Notes: a model not told the origin generated them from the letters alone. A stretch of 64,000 bases of DNA from Sneathiella chungangensis (GCF_009882935.1 NZ_WTVA01000015.1:533108-597107); one strand, 5' to 3'. Counted from the stretch's first letter, positions 14,378-24,149 are shown. A program made the numbers and translations.

Positions 14378-15745
14378 ATGGCAAAACCCTGGCACGATAT
14401 GACGGCCCTTGAACTTGGGCATCTTATAGGCGAACGGTCGATTAATCCAATTGATCTGGCGCAATATTTTCTGGGACGGATCAAGAAATTTGATCCGGAG
14501 CGGCGCATTTATGTCCGCCTTACCGAAGATCGAGCTTTGAAGGAAGCAGAAGCCGCCGCGATCCGCGCTGAGAGGGGGAGCCGCCTCAGCCCGCTCGATG
14601 GTGTGCCGATTTCCTGGAAAGACCTTTTTGACACGGCGGGCGTCGCAACGGAAGCGGGCACCCGGCTTTATGAAGGGCGGATCCCGACCGCAGATGCGGA
14701 ATGTCTCACGCGGGCGAGCCGCGCCGGACTTGTCTGCCTGGGCAAAACGAATATGCCGGACATCGCGTTTTCCGGCATCGGCGTCAATCCCTGGACCGGG
14801 ACCGGCCCGAATCCCTTCGACCGGGAGGTCGACAGGGTGCCCGGCGGATCATCCGCGGGCGCCGCGCTCTCCATCGCCGAAGGTCTTGCGCCCGCTGCCA
14901 TTGGATCGGACACCGCCGGGTCCGTCCGAATTCCGGCGGCATGGTGCGGTATCACCGGCCTTAAAACCACGCATGGCCAGATTTCCTTGGAGGGCGTCAT
15001 TCCGCTCTCCTATTCGCAGGATACCATCGGGCCGCTGACCCGGGATGTCGCCGATGCCAATATCCTCTACAGCATTCTGTCCGGCAGACCCGCCGCGGAT
15101 CTTTCGGGCGTATCGCTGAAGGGCGTTCGCATCCTGCGTGCAACCAGCCAGTTCGATGAGCTGACCGATCCCGCCATCACGACAAAAATTAAAGAAGGCC
15201 TCGTGCTTCTGGAAGCCGCGGGCGCCGAAATCACCGAGGGGCCGGTTCCGGCCTTTGATGAGGTGGGTGCGCTTTCCACCAAGCACGGCAGCCCTGCCGC
15301 CATTGAAGCCTGCATGATGTATGGCGACCAGATCCGCGCAAATCGGGGCTGTATGTATGAACCCATCGAAGAACGCATACTGGCCGCGGAAAAATACACC
15401 GCCGTTGATGCCGCCGCGCTTTACCGTGGGATGGAACGGCTCGGAGCGGAATATATAAAGCAGACGGCTGGCTATGATCTGGTTGTCGGCACGACGCAGC
15501 CAGAGCATCCGCCGGCCATCGGACCCCTCTTGCAAAGCGTCGATGCCTATTTACGCGCGACAATGATGTCCATCAGCCTGACGCGGCTCGCCAATTTGCT
15601 GCGTCTTTGCGCCACCACTTTGCCCTGCGGCATGGAAAGCGGATTTCCGGTGGGCCTGATGCTGATGGCGCCGGGCGATTGCGAGGGCAAACTGCTCCGC
15701 CTGTCAGCAGCGGTTGAGAAGACTCTCAAGCCGTTGAATGGCTAA
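14378..15745 (+). CDS. Amidase (amidase-signature family)
   Basis: 455 residues with an amidase-signature core. The catalytic Lys is in GVPISWKDLFDTAG (residues about 73-86), the cis-Ser region in PGGSSAGAALSIAEG (about 154-168) and the Ser nucleophile region in GSDTAGSVRIPAAWCG (about 176-191). Family enzymes hydrolyse amides to acid and ammonia; GatA-like tRNA-dependent and AtzF-like allophanate activities share the fold, but no GatB/C partner is nearby. It lies directly upstream of the glnK-amtB operon on the same strand, 202 bp before it. The start codon has no clear ribosome site. Confidence 0.88.
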   Translation: MAKPWHDMTALELGHLIGERSINPIDLAQYFLGRIKKFDPERRIYVRLTEDRALKEAEAAAIRAERGSRLSPLDGVPISWKDLFDTAGVATEAGTRLYEGRIPTADAECLTRASRAGLVCLGKTNMPDIAFSGIGVNPWTGTGPNPFDREVDRVPGGSSAGAALSIAEGLAPAAIGSDTAGSVRIPAAWCGITGLKTTHGQISLEGVIPLSYSQDTIGPLTRDVADANILYSILSGRPAADLSGVSLKGVRILRATSQFDELTDPAITTKIKEGLVLLEAAGAEITEGPVPAFDEVGALSTKHGSPAAIEACMMYGDQIRANRGCMYEPIEERILAAEKYTAVDAAALYRGMERLGAEYIKQTAGYDLVVGTTQPEHPPAIGPLLQSVDAYLRATMMSISLTRLANLLRLCATTLPCGMESGFPVGLMLMAPGDCEGKLLRLSAAVEKTLKPLNG

Positions 15746-15750
15746 TTTTT

Positions 15751-15790
15751 AGGCAATACGTCCTATTTGCCTATTTTTTGAGCAAAATTT
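15751..15790. promoter_or_regulatory. Inverted-repeat element upstream of glnK
   Basis: TAGGCAA (15750-15756) and TTGCCTA (15767-15773) form a 7-bp inverted repeat. ATTTGCCTATTTTTTGAGCA (15765-15784) resembles ATTTGCCCAGTTTTTGATCA (17660-17679) upstream of the second amt. About 100 bp upstream of a sigma-54 promoter is a usual place for an enhancer, so an NtrC-type site is a candidate. Confidence 0.45.
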
Positions 15791-15869
15791 CCACCCTTTT
15801 GCGCATAAATTTTCGGCACCCCTCCCATAACCCATTGAATACAAACCAGAAAGAAATCTGAACCTCAAC

Positions 15870-16286
<417 letters not shown>

Positions 16287-16296
16287 GAGATAATCG

Positions 16297-17622
16297 ATGC
16301 GTAATTTGACATACCTAAAAACCGCCGCCGCAACCGCCGCGGCCTTTGCTCTGATTGGCGCCGCTCCTGCTTTTGCGGCCGTCGACAGTGAAACAGCCTA
16401 TGTGCTGAACACTTTCTCCTTCCTGGTGAACGGCGCGCTCGTCATGTGGATGGCCGCCGGCTTCGCCATGCTGGAAAGCGGCCTCGTCCGTTCCAAGAAC
16501 ACCGCGACGATCTGCCTGAAGAACATTGCCCTTTATGCCCTTTCGGGCCTGACTTTTTACCTCGTCGGTTACAATCTTATGTATATGGACGTGACCGGCT
16601 ATATCGGCAGCTTCAGCCCGTTCTGGGGCCCGGATGACGCTGAGGCTCTCGCCGGGACCTTCTCGGATGGCGGCTACTCCGCCTCCTCCGACTGGTTCTT
16701 CCAGATGGTTTTCGTCGCCACCGCCGCGTCGATTGTTTCCGGAACCCTGGCCGAACGGACAAAGCTCTGGTCATTTCTGGCCTTCGTCGTTCTGCTGACA
16801 GCGATCATCTATCCGATCCAGGGTTCCTGGGTATGGGGTGGCGGCTGGCTGTCCGAGATGGGCTTCTCCGACTACGCGGGTTCGACCCTCGTGCATTCCG
16901 TCGGTGGCTGGGCGGCATTGACAGGCGCCATCATCCTCGGCGCGCGTAAAGGCAAATATACCGCAGAAGGCAGGGTCAACCCGCTTCCGGGCGCAAATCT
17001 GCCACTTGCAACACTCGGCACGTTCATTCTCTGGCTCGGCTGGTTCGGCTTTAACGGCGGCTCCGTCCTTGCACTGGGTTCAGCGGCCAGCGCGATCGAA
17101 ATGGCGAATGTTTTTGCCAACACGAACATGGCGGCAGCCGGTGGCGTACTCGCGGCGATGATCGTTACCCAGATCATCTATAAGAAGGTTGACCTTACAC
17201 TGGCGCTCAACGGCGCGATTGGCGGCCTTGTCTCCATCACGGCGGAACCTGCTGATCCGACGATCGGTCTGGCTATTCTGATCGGCGCAGTTGGCGGTGT
17301 GATCGTTGTCTTCGCGGTGCCGCTTCTTGACAAGCTCAAGATCGACGACGTTGTCGGCGCAATCCCCGCCCATCTGTTCTGCGGCATCTGGGGGACGCTC
17401 GCCGTTGCGATTTCCGATCCGGAGGCGACGTTCGTCACGCAGTTGACCGGCGTCGTGTCAATCGGTCTCTTCGTACTCGTCTTGAGCTCGATCTTCTGGC
17501 TGATCCTGAAATACACGATTGGTATCCGGGCCAGCGTCGAAGACGAGATCGAGGGCCTCGACAAAGCGGAACTCGGTCTGGAAGCCTATCCGGAATTCGG
17601 GCAAGGTTCCCAGTCGTTCTAA
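16297..17622 (+). CDS. amtB: Ammonium transporter AmtB
   Basis: 441 residues with an N-terminal signal peptide (LKTAAATAAAFALIGAAPAFA, cleavage near residue 28) and eleven predicted membrane helices. Conserved Amt features are present: GFAMLESGLVRSKN, the first pore histidine in TLVHSVGGWAALTGA, and the second in GAIPAHLFCGIWGT. It conducts ammonium/ammonia across the inner membrane and is gated by GlnK. A strong AGGAG ribosome site overlaps the glnK stop region. The C-terminal tail (EDEIEGLDKAELGLEAYPEF) is the GlnK-interacting region known from this family. Confidence 0.96.
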   Translation: MRNLTYLKTAAATAAAFALIGAAPAFAAVDSETAYVLNTFSFLVNGALVMWMAAGFAMLESGLVRSKNTATICLKNIALYALSGLTFYLVGYNLMYMDVTGYIGSFSPFWGPDDAEALAGTFSDGGYSASSDWFFQMVFVATAASIVSGTLAERTKLWSFLAFVVLLTAIIYPIQGSWVWGGGWLSEMGFSDYAGSTLVHSVGGWAALTGAIILGARKGKYTAEGRVNPLPGANLPLATLGTFILWLGWFGFNGGSVLALGSAASAIEMANVFANTNMAAAGGVLAAMIVTQIIYKKVDLTLALNGAIGGLVSITAEPADPTIGLAILIGAVGGVIVVFAVPLLDKLKIDDVVGAIPAHLFCGIWGTLAVAISDPEATFVTQLTGVVSIGLFVLVLSSIFWLILKYTIGIRASVEDEIEGLDKAELGLEAYPEFGQGSQSF

Positions 17623-17631
17623 ACCCGTAAC

Positions 17632-17648
17632 AAGCGGCCTGGCCGCTT
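17632..17648 (+). terminator. Hairpin after amtB
   Basis: AAGCGGCC / GGCCGCTT is an almost perfect palindrome directly after the amtB stop. No T tract follows, so termination would be weak or factor-assisted. Confidence 0.35.
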
Positions 17649-17659
17649 AGCAAAAAGGC

Positions 17660-17705
17660 ATTTGCCCAGTTTTTGATCATTAATTTGATCAGAAATTGGG
17701 CAAAT
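17660..17705. promoter_or_regulatory. Long interrupted inverted repeat upstream of second amt
   Basis: ATTTGCCCA (17660-17668) and TGGGCAAAT (17697-17705) are perfect inverted arms, with a further TTGATCA / TGATCAG-type pair inside. The element lies 60-100 bp upstream of a sigma-54 promoter; another TTGGGCAATT follows at about 17748-17757. It is a candidate enhancer for NtrC or another nitrogen regulator. Confidence 0.5.
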
Positions 17706-17763
17706 TCTATTGTTTCTCCGCGAATGCCCTCCAAAAAGCGCCAAAAATTGGGCAATTCCGAGC

Positions 17764-17779
17764 TGGCACGCTCCTTGAT
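17764..17779 (+). promoter_or_regulatory. Sigma-54 (-24/-12) promoter of second amt
   Basis: TGGCACGCTCCTTGAT has the same -24 block and spacing as the glnK promoter and the same TTGA variant at -12. It lies 59 bp before the start codon, so the second amt has its own sigma-54 unit. Confidence 0.85.
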
Positions 17780-17837
17780 AACAATATAGTCAATCCGCGC
17801 CCCAACGCGGTCTTTGATTATGAGGGAGCTAAGCTGA

Positions 17838-19067
17838 ATGTCTGAGGGAATTACGGGCACAGACGTCCTGTTTGTGCTGTTAGGCGCCATTCTTGTCTTC
17901 GCCATGCATGCCGGTTTTGCATTTCTGGAAGTCGGTACTGTCCGCCGGAAAAACCAGGTCAACGCGCTGATCAAAATCATCACCGATTTCGGCGTCTCCA
18001 CGATCAGTTACTTTTTTATCGGTTATGCCGTCGCCTATGGCGTCGATTTTCTGGTCAACGCCGCGGTATTGTCTGGCCAGATGGAGGCGGAAGGATATGC
18101 TTTTGCGAGCAACGGATATGACCTCGTCAAATTTTTCTTTCTCCTGACCTTCGCCGCGGCAATCCCCGCCATTATATCCGGCGGTATCGCCGAACGGGCC
18201 AAATTCTGGCCGCAGCTGATCGCAACGGCAATATTGACGGCGCTGATTTATCCCTTTTTCGAGGGGCTTGTCTGGAACGGCAATTTCGGCCTTCAGGAAA
18301 CGGTCGAAACCCTGACCGGCGCAAGCTTCCATGACTTCGCGGGCTCCATTGTCGTGCATGCGATCGGCGGATGGATTGCCCTCGGCGCCGTCCTGCTTCT
18401 CGGCGCGCGAAAGGGCCGCTATGCAAAGGACGGCCGGGTAAATGGCATTCCGCCGTCGAATATCCCCTTCCTTGCGCTCGGCTCCTGGATCCTCTGTATC
18501 GGCTGGTTCGGATTTAACGTGATGAGCGCCCAGTCGATCGGCGGCATCTCCGGCCTTGTCGCGATGAATTCCCTTATGGCCATGGTCGGCGGCATCATCG
18601 CGGCGCTCGTTGCCGGGCGAAATGACCCGGGCTTCGTACATAACGGCGCCCTCGCCGGGCTTGTCGCCGTCTGCGCGGGCTCCGATATCATGCACCCCAT
18701 CGGCGCGCTGGCGACAGGCGCCGTTGCGGGCACCCTTTTCGTCTTCGCCTTCACCTACTGCCAGAGCCGGCTCAAGATCGATGACGTCCTCGGCGTCTGG
18801 CCATTGCACGGCCTTTGCGGACTTTGGGGCGGTATTGCCGCAGGTATTTTCGGACTTGAAGCCCTCGGCGGGCTTGGCGGGGTGAGCTTCATTGCGCAGG
18901 TCGTGGTGAGCCTCCTCGGCTGTGCTTATGCGCTGATTGCCGGGTTCATCGTTTACGGTCTTCTGAAAATGGTGAGCGGCATCCGCCTGTCGGAAGAGGA
19001 CGAGTTCATCGGTGCCGATCTCAGCATTCATAAAATTGGCGCCTATCCGGAAGAGGATCTGCGCTGA
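17838..19067 (+). CDS. amt: Second ammonium transporter (Amt family)
   Basis: 409 residues, eleven predicted membrane helices and no cleavable signal peptide, in contrast to the upstream AmtB. Twin pore histidines are retained in SIVVHAIGGWIALGAVLLLG and VWPLHGLCGLWGG. The N-terminus GFAFLEVGTVRRKNQVNALI deviates from the AmtB copy, so this is a divergent paralogue rather than a recent duplication. The C-terminal tail is shorter. GAGGGAGCT gives a good ribosome site. A separate sigma-54 promoter suggests induction under nitrogen limitation; it could alternatively act as an ammonium sensor, but no fused signalling domain is present. Confidence 0.93.
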   Translation: MSEGITGTDVLFVLLGAILVFAMHAGFAFLEVGTVRRKNQVNALIKIITDFGVSTISYFFIGYAVAYGVDFLVNAAVLSGQMEAEGYAFASNGYDLVKFFFLLTFAAAIPAIISGGIAERAKFWPQLIATAILTALIYPFFEGLVWNGNFGLQETVETLTGASFHDFAGSIVVHAIGGWIALGAVLLLGARKGRYAKDGRVNGIPPSNIPFLALGSWILCIGWFGFNVMSAQSIGGISGLVAMNSLMAMVGGIIAALVAGRNDPGFVHNGALAGLVAVCAGSDIMHPIGALATGAVAGTLFVFAFTYCQSRLKIDDVLGVWPLHGLCGLWGGIAAGIFGLEALGGLGGVSFIAQVVVSLLGCAYALIAGFIVYGLLKMVSGIRLSEEDEFIGADLSIHKIGAYPEEDLR

Positions 19068-19106
19068 CCGAGGTCTTTTCACCAAAAGAGTGATACAAAA
19101 ACAAGG

Positions 19107-19141
19107 CCGCACCAAATAACGCGTCTATTCGGATGGTGCGG
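19107..19141. terminator. Possible terminator after second amt
   Basis: CCGCACCA (19107-19114) and TGGTGCGG (19134-19141) form a perfect 8-bp stem with a 19-nt loop. The downstream T run is short (CTTGTATCC), so efficiency is doubtful. Confidence 0.45.
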
Positions 19142-19212
19142 CTTGTATCCCTTGGACGATTTATCTAAATTCGAAGCCCGTTAATTCCGTATTATTTCGG
19201 TATCCAGGGCAT

Positions 19213-20406
19213 ATGATCAATTCCGAACTGTCCCACTTACGCGGCTCCCCTTTTGGCGAGCTTCGAAACCTTCTCGACCCCCTGGCGCCGCCACAGGGTC
19301 TCGATCCCGTTATATTGACTGTCGGCGAGCCGCAACATAAGCCGCCGCAGTTGATGATTGATGCGCTGCGTGCGAACGAGCATCTTTATGGGAAATATCC
19401 GCCGATCGACGGCACGCCGGAATTGCGGACGGCAATCACGGATTGGCTTGGCCGGCGCTACAAACTTCCGCCAGGCATGATCGATGGCGAGCGGAATATA
19501 GCCCCCGTGAACGGCACCAAGGAGGCGCTGTATATGATCGCCTCCGTCATTACGGAGCGGGCCGGCCATAATCAGCCGAAACCCGTCATTCTGTTGCCGA
19601 CCCCCTATTACCATGTCTATCATGCCGCCGCCGTCATGGCCGGAGCTGAGCCTGTGTTTCTGCCCGCCGGACGGGAGACGAACTTTTTCCCCGACCTTGA
19701 GGCAATTGACGTGGAAATGCTGGAGCGGGCCTCCGCTTTCTACCTTTGCACCCCGTCCAACCCGCAAGGAACCGTCGCCAGCAGGGAATATCTGAAGGCG
19801 GCGCTCGCCCTCGCCCGCAAGCATGATTTCATGCTGGTTGTCGATGAATGCTATTCGGAGATTTATGATCGCGTGCCGCCCACCGGGATTCTTGAAGTAT
19901 GCGCGGAAGAAGGCGGCGATATCGACCATATACTCGCCTTTCATTCCCTCTCGAAACGATCGAGCGCGGCGGGCCTTCGCTCCGGTTTCTGCGTCGGGGA
20001 AGCAACGACTATCAAGGCGTTTCTGAATTTACGCGGTTTTGCGGGGGCGGCGTCACCCCTACCGGTTTACGCGGCGGCGACGGCGCTTTGGAATGATGAC
20101 GACCATGTCGAGGAAAACCGTAATCTTTACCGGCAGAAATTCGATATGGCGGCGGATATTTTCGGCTCTCGTTTCGGCTTTTATCGCCCGGAAGGCGGCT
20201 TTTTTCTCTGGCTCGATGTTGGCGACGGCGTGGAGGCGGCAAAAAGGCTCTGGATGAACGCGGCAATCCGGGTTTTGCCCGGCCGTTATTTAAGCGTTGC
20301 CGGCCCCGACGGCGTCAATCCCGGAGATCCCTACATCCGTGTTGCCCTGGTCGCGACACCGGAGAATAGCAAAGAGGCTTTATCTAGATTGGCCAATAGC
20401 TTATAG
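19213..20406 (+). CDS. PLP-dependent aminotransferase (class I/II; DapC-like)
   Basis: 397 residues of the fold-type I aminotransferase family. Features: VGEPQHKPPQLMIDAL near residue 37, TPYYHVYHAAAVMAGA near 130, CTPSNPQGTVAS near 180, DECYSEIYD near 215 and the Schiff-base lysine in FHSLSKRSSAAGLRSGF near 245. In Alphaproteobacteria this gene upstream of ftsK is often annotated as N-succinyldiaminopimelate aminotransferase (lysine/peptidoglycan pathway); that specificity is inferred from context and not certain. The ftsK start follows 9 bp after the stop codon. Confidence 0.87.
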   Translation: MINSELSHLRGSPFGELRNLLDPLAPPQGLDPVILTVGEPQHKPPQLMIDALRANEHLYGKYPPIDGTPELRTAITDWLGRRYKLPPGMIDGERNIAPVNGTKEALYMIASVITERAGHNQPKPVILLPTPYYHVYHAAAVMAGAEPVFLPAGRETNFFPDLEAIDVEMLERASAFYLCTPSNPQGTVASREYLKAALALARKHDFMLVVDECYSEIYDRVPPTGILEVCAEEGGDIDHILAFHSLSKRSSAAGLRSGFCVGEATTIKAFLNLRGFAGAASPLPVYAAATALWNDDDHVEENRNLYRQKFDMAADIFGSRFGFYRPEGGFFLWLDVGDGVEAAKRLWMNAAIRVLPGRYLSVAGPDGVNPGDPYIRVALVATPENSKEALSRLANSL

Positions 20407-20415
20407 AATACCCGT

Positions 20416-22794
20416 ATGATGTTTAAATCCAAAGGCTCTAAATCGATTTCCCTTTTGCCAAGCGGAAGTGTTGATTTTATTCACAGACGGCTTGTCGAAT
20501 TGGGTGGGTTGGCGCTTCTTCTGCTCGCGTTGGTCTGCGTCCTGTCGCTTGTGTCCTATTCTCCGGACGATCCCAACTTCAATCATGCAACGGCAAATCC
20601 GGCGAGCAACCTGCTGGGCCGCGGCGGGGCACATCTAGCCGATCTGTTATTGCAGACCATTGGGTTTGGCTCTGTCGCCCTCATCCTCGGCCTGATCGCC
20701 TGGTCATGGCGGGTTGTTTCGCATCGGGGGTTACGATGGGGCTGGATCCACCTTGCCGTGCTGCCCTTCGGCGTATGTTTTGCATCGGCGGCCCTTGCGG
20801 CCCTTCCAGTTTCGGAAGGCTGGCCTCTCAATTCAGGCTACGGCGGCATCGTCGGCGAGGTGATTTTCAACTCGATCATCGTGGCCGGTCAGCAGGTCGG
20901 CCTCGATATTCATTTCGCCATTCTTGGCCCCATCCTGCTCATCATCGCGCTCGCGCTGCTCCTCGTTTCCTTTGGCGTGTCTACCCAGGAATGGCGGGTG
21001 ATAGGCCTGTCCGTGAAAGCCGTCGTCCAGACGCTGCTGCTCGCGCCCGGCTACCTTCGCGACTTCCGTTTCCGCCGCGAGCGGGACGAGGAGGGCGATG
21101 CGGAGCTTGATACTTCAGACGACGCCCCGAAAAAGAAACGAAAGAGCCGTCTGAAAAAAGAAAAGCCGCCTGTCATTCGCAAAACGGCCGAACCGCAGAT
21201 CGAACAACGCAAAGTCGGCGCCGCCGTCGGCAAACGGGTGGCGGCCGAGAAGCAGCCCGCGCTCGACCTTGGTCCCGCCGGCGAATATCAGTTACCGCCC
21301 CTTGATCTGTTGGCGCTTCCCGACGCAAAACTTGTCTCCAAACCGGTAAGCGAGGAGGCTCTCTCCAAGAATGCACGCCTGCTTGAATCCGTTCTTGATG
21401 ACTACGGCATCAAGGGGGAGATCAGCCGGGTCCGGCCGGGGCCGGTGGTCACTCTCTATGAACTGGAGCCCGCACCAGGCCTTAAAAGTTCCCGCGTGAT
21501 CGGGCTTGCCGATGATATCGCGCGGTCGATGAGCGCAATATCAACCCGAATTGCCGTCATTCCGGGGCGCAACGCCATCGGGATCGAGCTTCCCAATCAG
21601 CGGCGGGAAACCGTGTTCCTGCGCGAGCTTCTCTCCGCCGCGGCGTATGAGAGCACGAATTCCAAGCTCACCCTCGCGCTTGGCAAGGACATCGGCGGCG
21701 ACCTGGTGGTTGCCGACCTGGCGCGGATGCCGCATCTCCTGATCGCAGGTACCACAGGTTCGGGCAAGTCAGTTGCCGTCAATACGATGATCCTCTCGCT
21801 TCTTTACCGCCTGTCGCCGGAAGAATGCCGCTTTATCATGATCGACCCGAAGATGCTGGAACTGTCTGTCTATGACGGCATTCCGCACCTGCTGGCGCCG
21901 GTTGTCACGGAGCCCGGAAAGGCAATCGTTGCCCTGAAATGGGCCGTCAAGGAAATGGAGGACCGCTACCGCAAAATGGCGGAACTCGGCGTTCGGAATG
22001 TCGATGGGTACAACCAGCGCATCCGCGACGCCCAGAAAAAAGGCGAAGTACTCAAACGAACGGTCCAAACGGGCTTTGATGCGGCGACCGGAGAGCCCGT
22101 CTTCGAAGAACGGGCGCTTGATACGGCGCCGCTGCCGATGATCGTGATCATCGTCGATGAGATGGCAGATCTGATGATGGTCGCGGGCAAGGAAATTGAA
22201 GTGGCGGTACAGCGGCTCGCCCAGATGGCGCGCGCGGCCGGCCTGCATGTGATCATGGCAACTCAACGCCCGTCGGTCGACGTCATCACCGGTACAATCA
22301 AGGCCAATTTCCCGACCCGGATCAGCTTCCAGGTGACGTCGAAGATCGACAGCCGAACAGTATTGGGCGAACAAGGGGCTGAACAACTTCTCGGGCAGGG
22401 CGACATGCTCTATATGCCGGGCGCCGGGCGCGTCCAGCGTGTCCATGGCCCCTTCGTTTCCGACGAAGAAGTCGAACAGGTCGTCAGCTTCCTCAAAGCG
22501 CAGGGCGAACCCGATTACAAGGAAGAAGTGACAGAGGAAGACCAGGGCGACTTCGATGGTATGATGGGTGGCAGCGGGGGCGGCTCGGGAGATGAACTCT
22601 ACGACAGGGCCGTCGAGTTGGTCTGCCGGGAGAGAAAAGCCTCCACCAGTTTTGTACAGCGCCACCTGCAGATAGGATATAACCGCGCCGCCCGCATCAT
22701 CGACCAGATGGAGAAGGAAGGCGTGATCGGCGCCGCCAACCATGTCGGCAAGCGCGAAGTGCTTGCCCGAGACATTGACGACCGGGAACGCTAA
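20416..22794 (+). CDS. ftsK: DNA translocase FtsK
   Basis: 792 residues. The N-terminal part has four to five membrane helices (about residues 30-190), followed by a charged linker (DDAPKKKRKSRLKKEKPP region) and the RecA-like motor. Walker A is GTTGSGKSVAVN near residue 445 and Walker B lies in MIVIIVDEMADLMMV. The C-terminal winged-helix gamma domain (ELYDRAVELVCRERKASTSF, GYNRAARIIDQMEKEGV) recognises KOPS-type polar sequences. It anchors at the division septum, pumps DNA and activates XerCD. The length is normal for alphaproteobacterial FtsK with a short linker. Confidence 0.96.
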   Translation: MMFKSKGSKSISLLPSGSVDFIHRRLVELGGLALLLLALVCVLSLVSYSPDDPNFNHATANPASNLLGRGGAHLADLLLQTIGFGSVALILGLIAWSWRVVSHRGLRWGWIHLAVLPFGVCFASAALAALPVSEGWPLNSGYGGIVGEVIFNSIIVAGQQVGLDIHFAILGPILLIIALALLLVSFGVSTQEWRVIGLSVKAVVQTLLLAPGYLRDFRFRRERDEEGDAELDTSDDAPKKKRKSRLKKEKPPVIRKTAEPQIEQRKVGAAVGKRVAAEKQPALDLGPAGEYQLPPLDLLALPDAKLVSKPVSEEALSKNARLLESVLDDYGIKGEISRVRPGPVVTLYELEPAPGLKSSRVIGLADDIARSMSAISTRIAVIPGRNAIGIELPNQRRETVFLRELLSAAAYESTNSKLTLALGKDIGGDLVVADLARMPHLLIAGTTGSGKSVAVNTMILSLLYRLSPEECRFIMIDPKMLELSVYDGIPHLLAPVVTEPGKAIVALKWAVKEMEDRYRKMAELGVRNVDGYNQRIRDAQKKGEVLKRTVQTGFDAATGEPVFEERALDTAPLPMIVIIVDEMADLMMVAGKEIEVAVQRLAQMARAAGLHVIMATQRPSVDVITGTIKANFPTRISFQVTSKIDSRTVLGEQGAEQLLGQGDMLYMPGAGRVQRVHGPFVSDEEVEQVVSFLKAQGEPDYKEEVTEEDQGDFDGMMGGSGGGSGDELYDRAVELVCRERKASTSFVQRHLQIGYNRAARIIDQMEKEGVIGAANHVGKREVLARDIDDRER

Positions 22795-22874
22795 GTTTAG
22801 TGAAATAGGTGGCAATTTTATCCTATCTCGCCCATATCAGTGCAAATGACCCGTCAAAAATAGAGTGAGGCTTG

Positions 22875-23492
22875 ATGCGTTCTTTCTCGAAATCCGTCTG
22901 TTTGTTGCTTGCGCTGTTCTTAACGGTGGCAGGTGTCACCCCCTCCGTCGCGGCGCCGAGTGACGCCGACCGGGAACAAATCGCCCGCGTCGAAGCCTAT
23001 CTCGATACGCTGAAGACGCTGAAGGCCGATTTTCTGCAAATCGACTCCCTCGGAGGCATCGCGGAAGGCGAAGTTTACTTGCGCAAGCCCGGCCGCATGC
23101 GCTTTGAATACAAGCCGCCGGCGCAGATTCTGGTCGTCGCGGACGGTCTATGGCTCGTCTTTCACGACAAGGAACTGAAGGAGACCACGCGACTTCCGCT
23201 TTCGGCGACTCCCGTCAACATTCTGTTGAAAGAGAATGTGAAATTGAGCGGCGACGTGACGGTAACCAAGGTCGATCATGAAGCCAATACGCTCCGAATT
23301 ACGATCGTTGATACGGCCAATCCGGATGAGGGCAACATCGTGCTGATCTTCAGCGACAATCCGCTTCAACTCCGGCAATGGCTGGTGACCGACGCGCAAG
23401 GTCAAGTAACCAGCATCAGTCTTGGCAAGCTTGAGAAGAATATTAAACTCAAGCCGGAACTTTTCACCTTCTTCGACAGCGACTACGAATAA
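22875..23492 (+). CDS. lolA: Outer-membrane lipoprotein carrier LolA
   Basis: 205 residues from ATG 22875, with GAGTGAGG upstream. A signal peptide (LLLALFLTVAGVTPSVAA, cleavage near residue 28) exports it to the periplasm. The mature part shows the LolA pattern: YLDTLKTLKADFLQID, GEVYLRKPGRMRFEYKPP and a C-terminal beta-strand rich region. It shuttles lipoproteins from the LolCDE complex to the outer membrane. The location immediately after ftsK is conserved in Alphaproteobacteria. Confidence 0.93.
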   Translation: MRSFSKSVCLLLALFLTVAGVTPSVAAPSDADREQIARVEAYLDTLKTLKADFLQIDSLGGIAEGEVYLRKPGRMRFEYKPPAQILVVADGLWLVFHDKELKETTRLPLSATPVNILLKENVKLSGDVTVTKVDHEANTLRITIVDTANPDEGNIVLIFSDNPLQLRQWLVTDAQGQVTSISLGKLEKNIKLKPELFTFFDSDYE

Positions 23493-23555
23493 GCATGAAT
23501 TGACATGCGCATCCGTGTTAGATAATTGGGCATGTTAACAGGCCGGGACATGACC

Positions 23556-24149
23556 ATGGATTATGATGACGATTTCGACGAAGATCTCCCGGATATCGAC
23601 GATTATCCGACGCTGGTTTCCGTCGTCCGCTTTAATAAACTGATCCCGTCGATTCCCTGGTTTTCCTCCGTCGGTGACCCCTTAAAGATAAAGGAACTTC
23701 AGGCGGCGCGGGACTACATGGACATGCTGGGTTTTCCCGATGCCTTCGTGGCCGAAGTGGAGGATTGGGAAGATGCCGCCTATGCCGCCGCCAATCCGGA
23801 GTTCAATAGCGAATGGTGGGAGGCGGAGGAACAGCTCCGTATGGGACTGACCGCCAATGCGCTTGAATTGATGGGCGAGGAGGATCTCAATCTCGCCCTC
23901 ACGCACGTATCGGCAACCGCCTCGGAATTTATTACGCAAGCCATGGAAGAAATAACCGAGGATGTCGGCATCGAGGATCAGGAGCTTATCCGCGCCGCCA
24001 TCGGATCCGCAGTGCAAAGCTGCCACCAGGCCGCGCTCGTCCTCGCCGCAGGTGAAGAAGACAGCCATCCCTTTGCCCTTAAATACAAACTGTTCGAGCA
24101 GGGCCACTGGCCAATCGCCATCACAGGCAGCAGTTTCAATATATTTTGA
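23556..24149 (+). CDS. Unknown acidic protein between lolA and xth
   Basis: 197 residues from ATG 23556 (in-frame starts at 23526, 23532 and 23550 are also possible). The N-terminus is very acidic (YDDDFDEDLPDIDDYP). The rest appears helical, with WWEAEEQLRMGLTANALELM and a run around EEITEDVGIEDQELIRAAIG. No signal peptide, membrane segment or recognised motif is seen. The codon pattern and lack of stops support a real gene. I do not recognise the family. It follows lolA by 63 bp and precedes the lower-GC dioxygenase-like gene. Confidence 0.7.
   Translation: MDYDDDFDEDLPDIDDYPTLVSVVRFNKLIPSIPWFSSVGDPLKIKELQAARDYMDMLGFPDAFVAEVEDWEDAAYAAANPEFNSEWWEAEEQLRMGLTANALELMGEEDLNLALTHVSATASEFITQAMEEITEDVGIEDQELIRAAIGSAVQSCHQAALVLAAGEEDSHPFALKYKLFEQGHWPIAITGSSFNIF

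Noticed and set aside
17880..19115. 411-residue antisense frame over the second amt
   Set aside because: It mirrors a membrane protein gene and gives a hydrophilic Asp/Glu/Arg-rich product without family features; a shadow frame.
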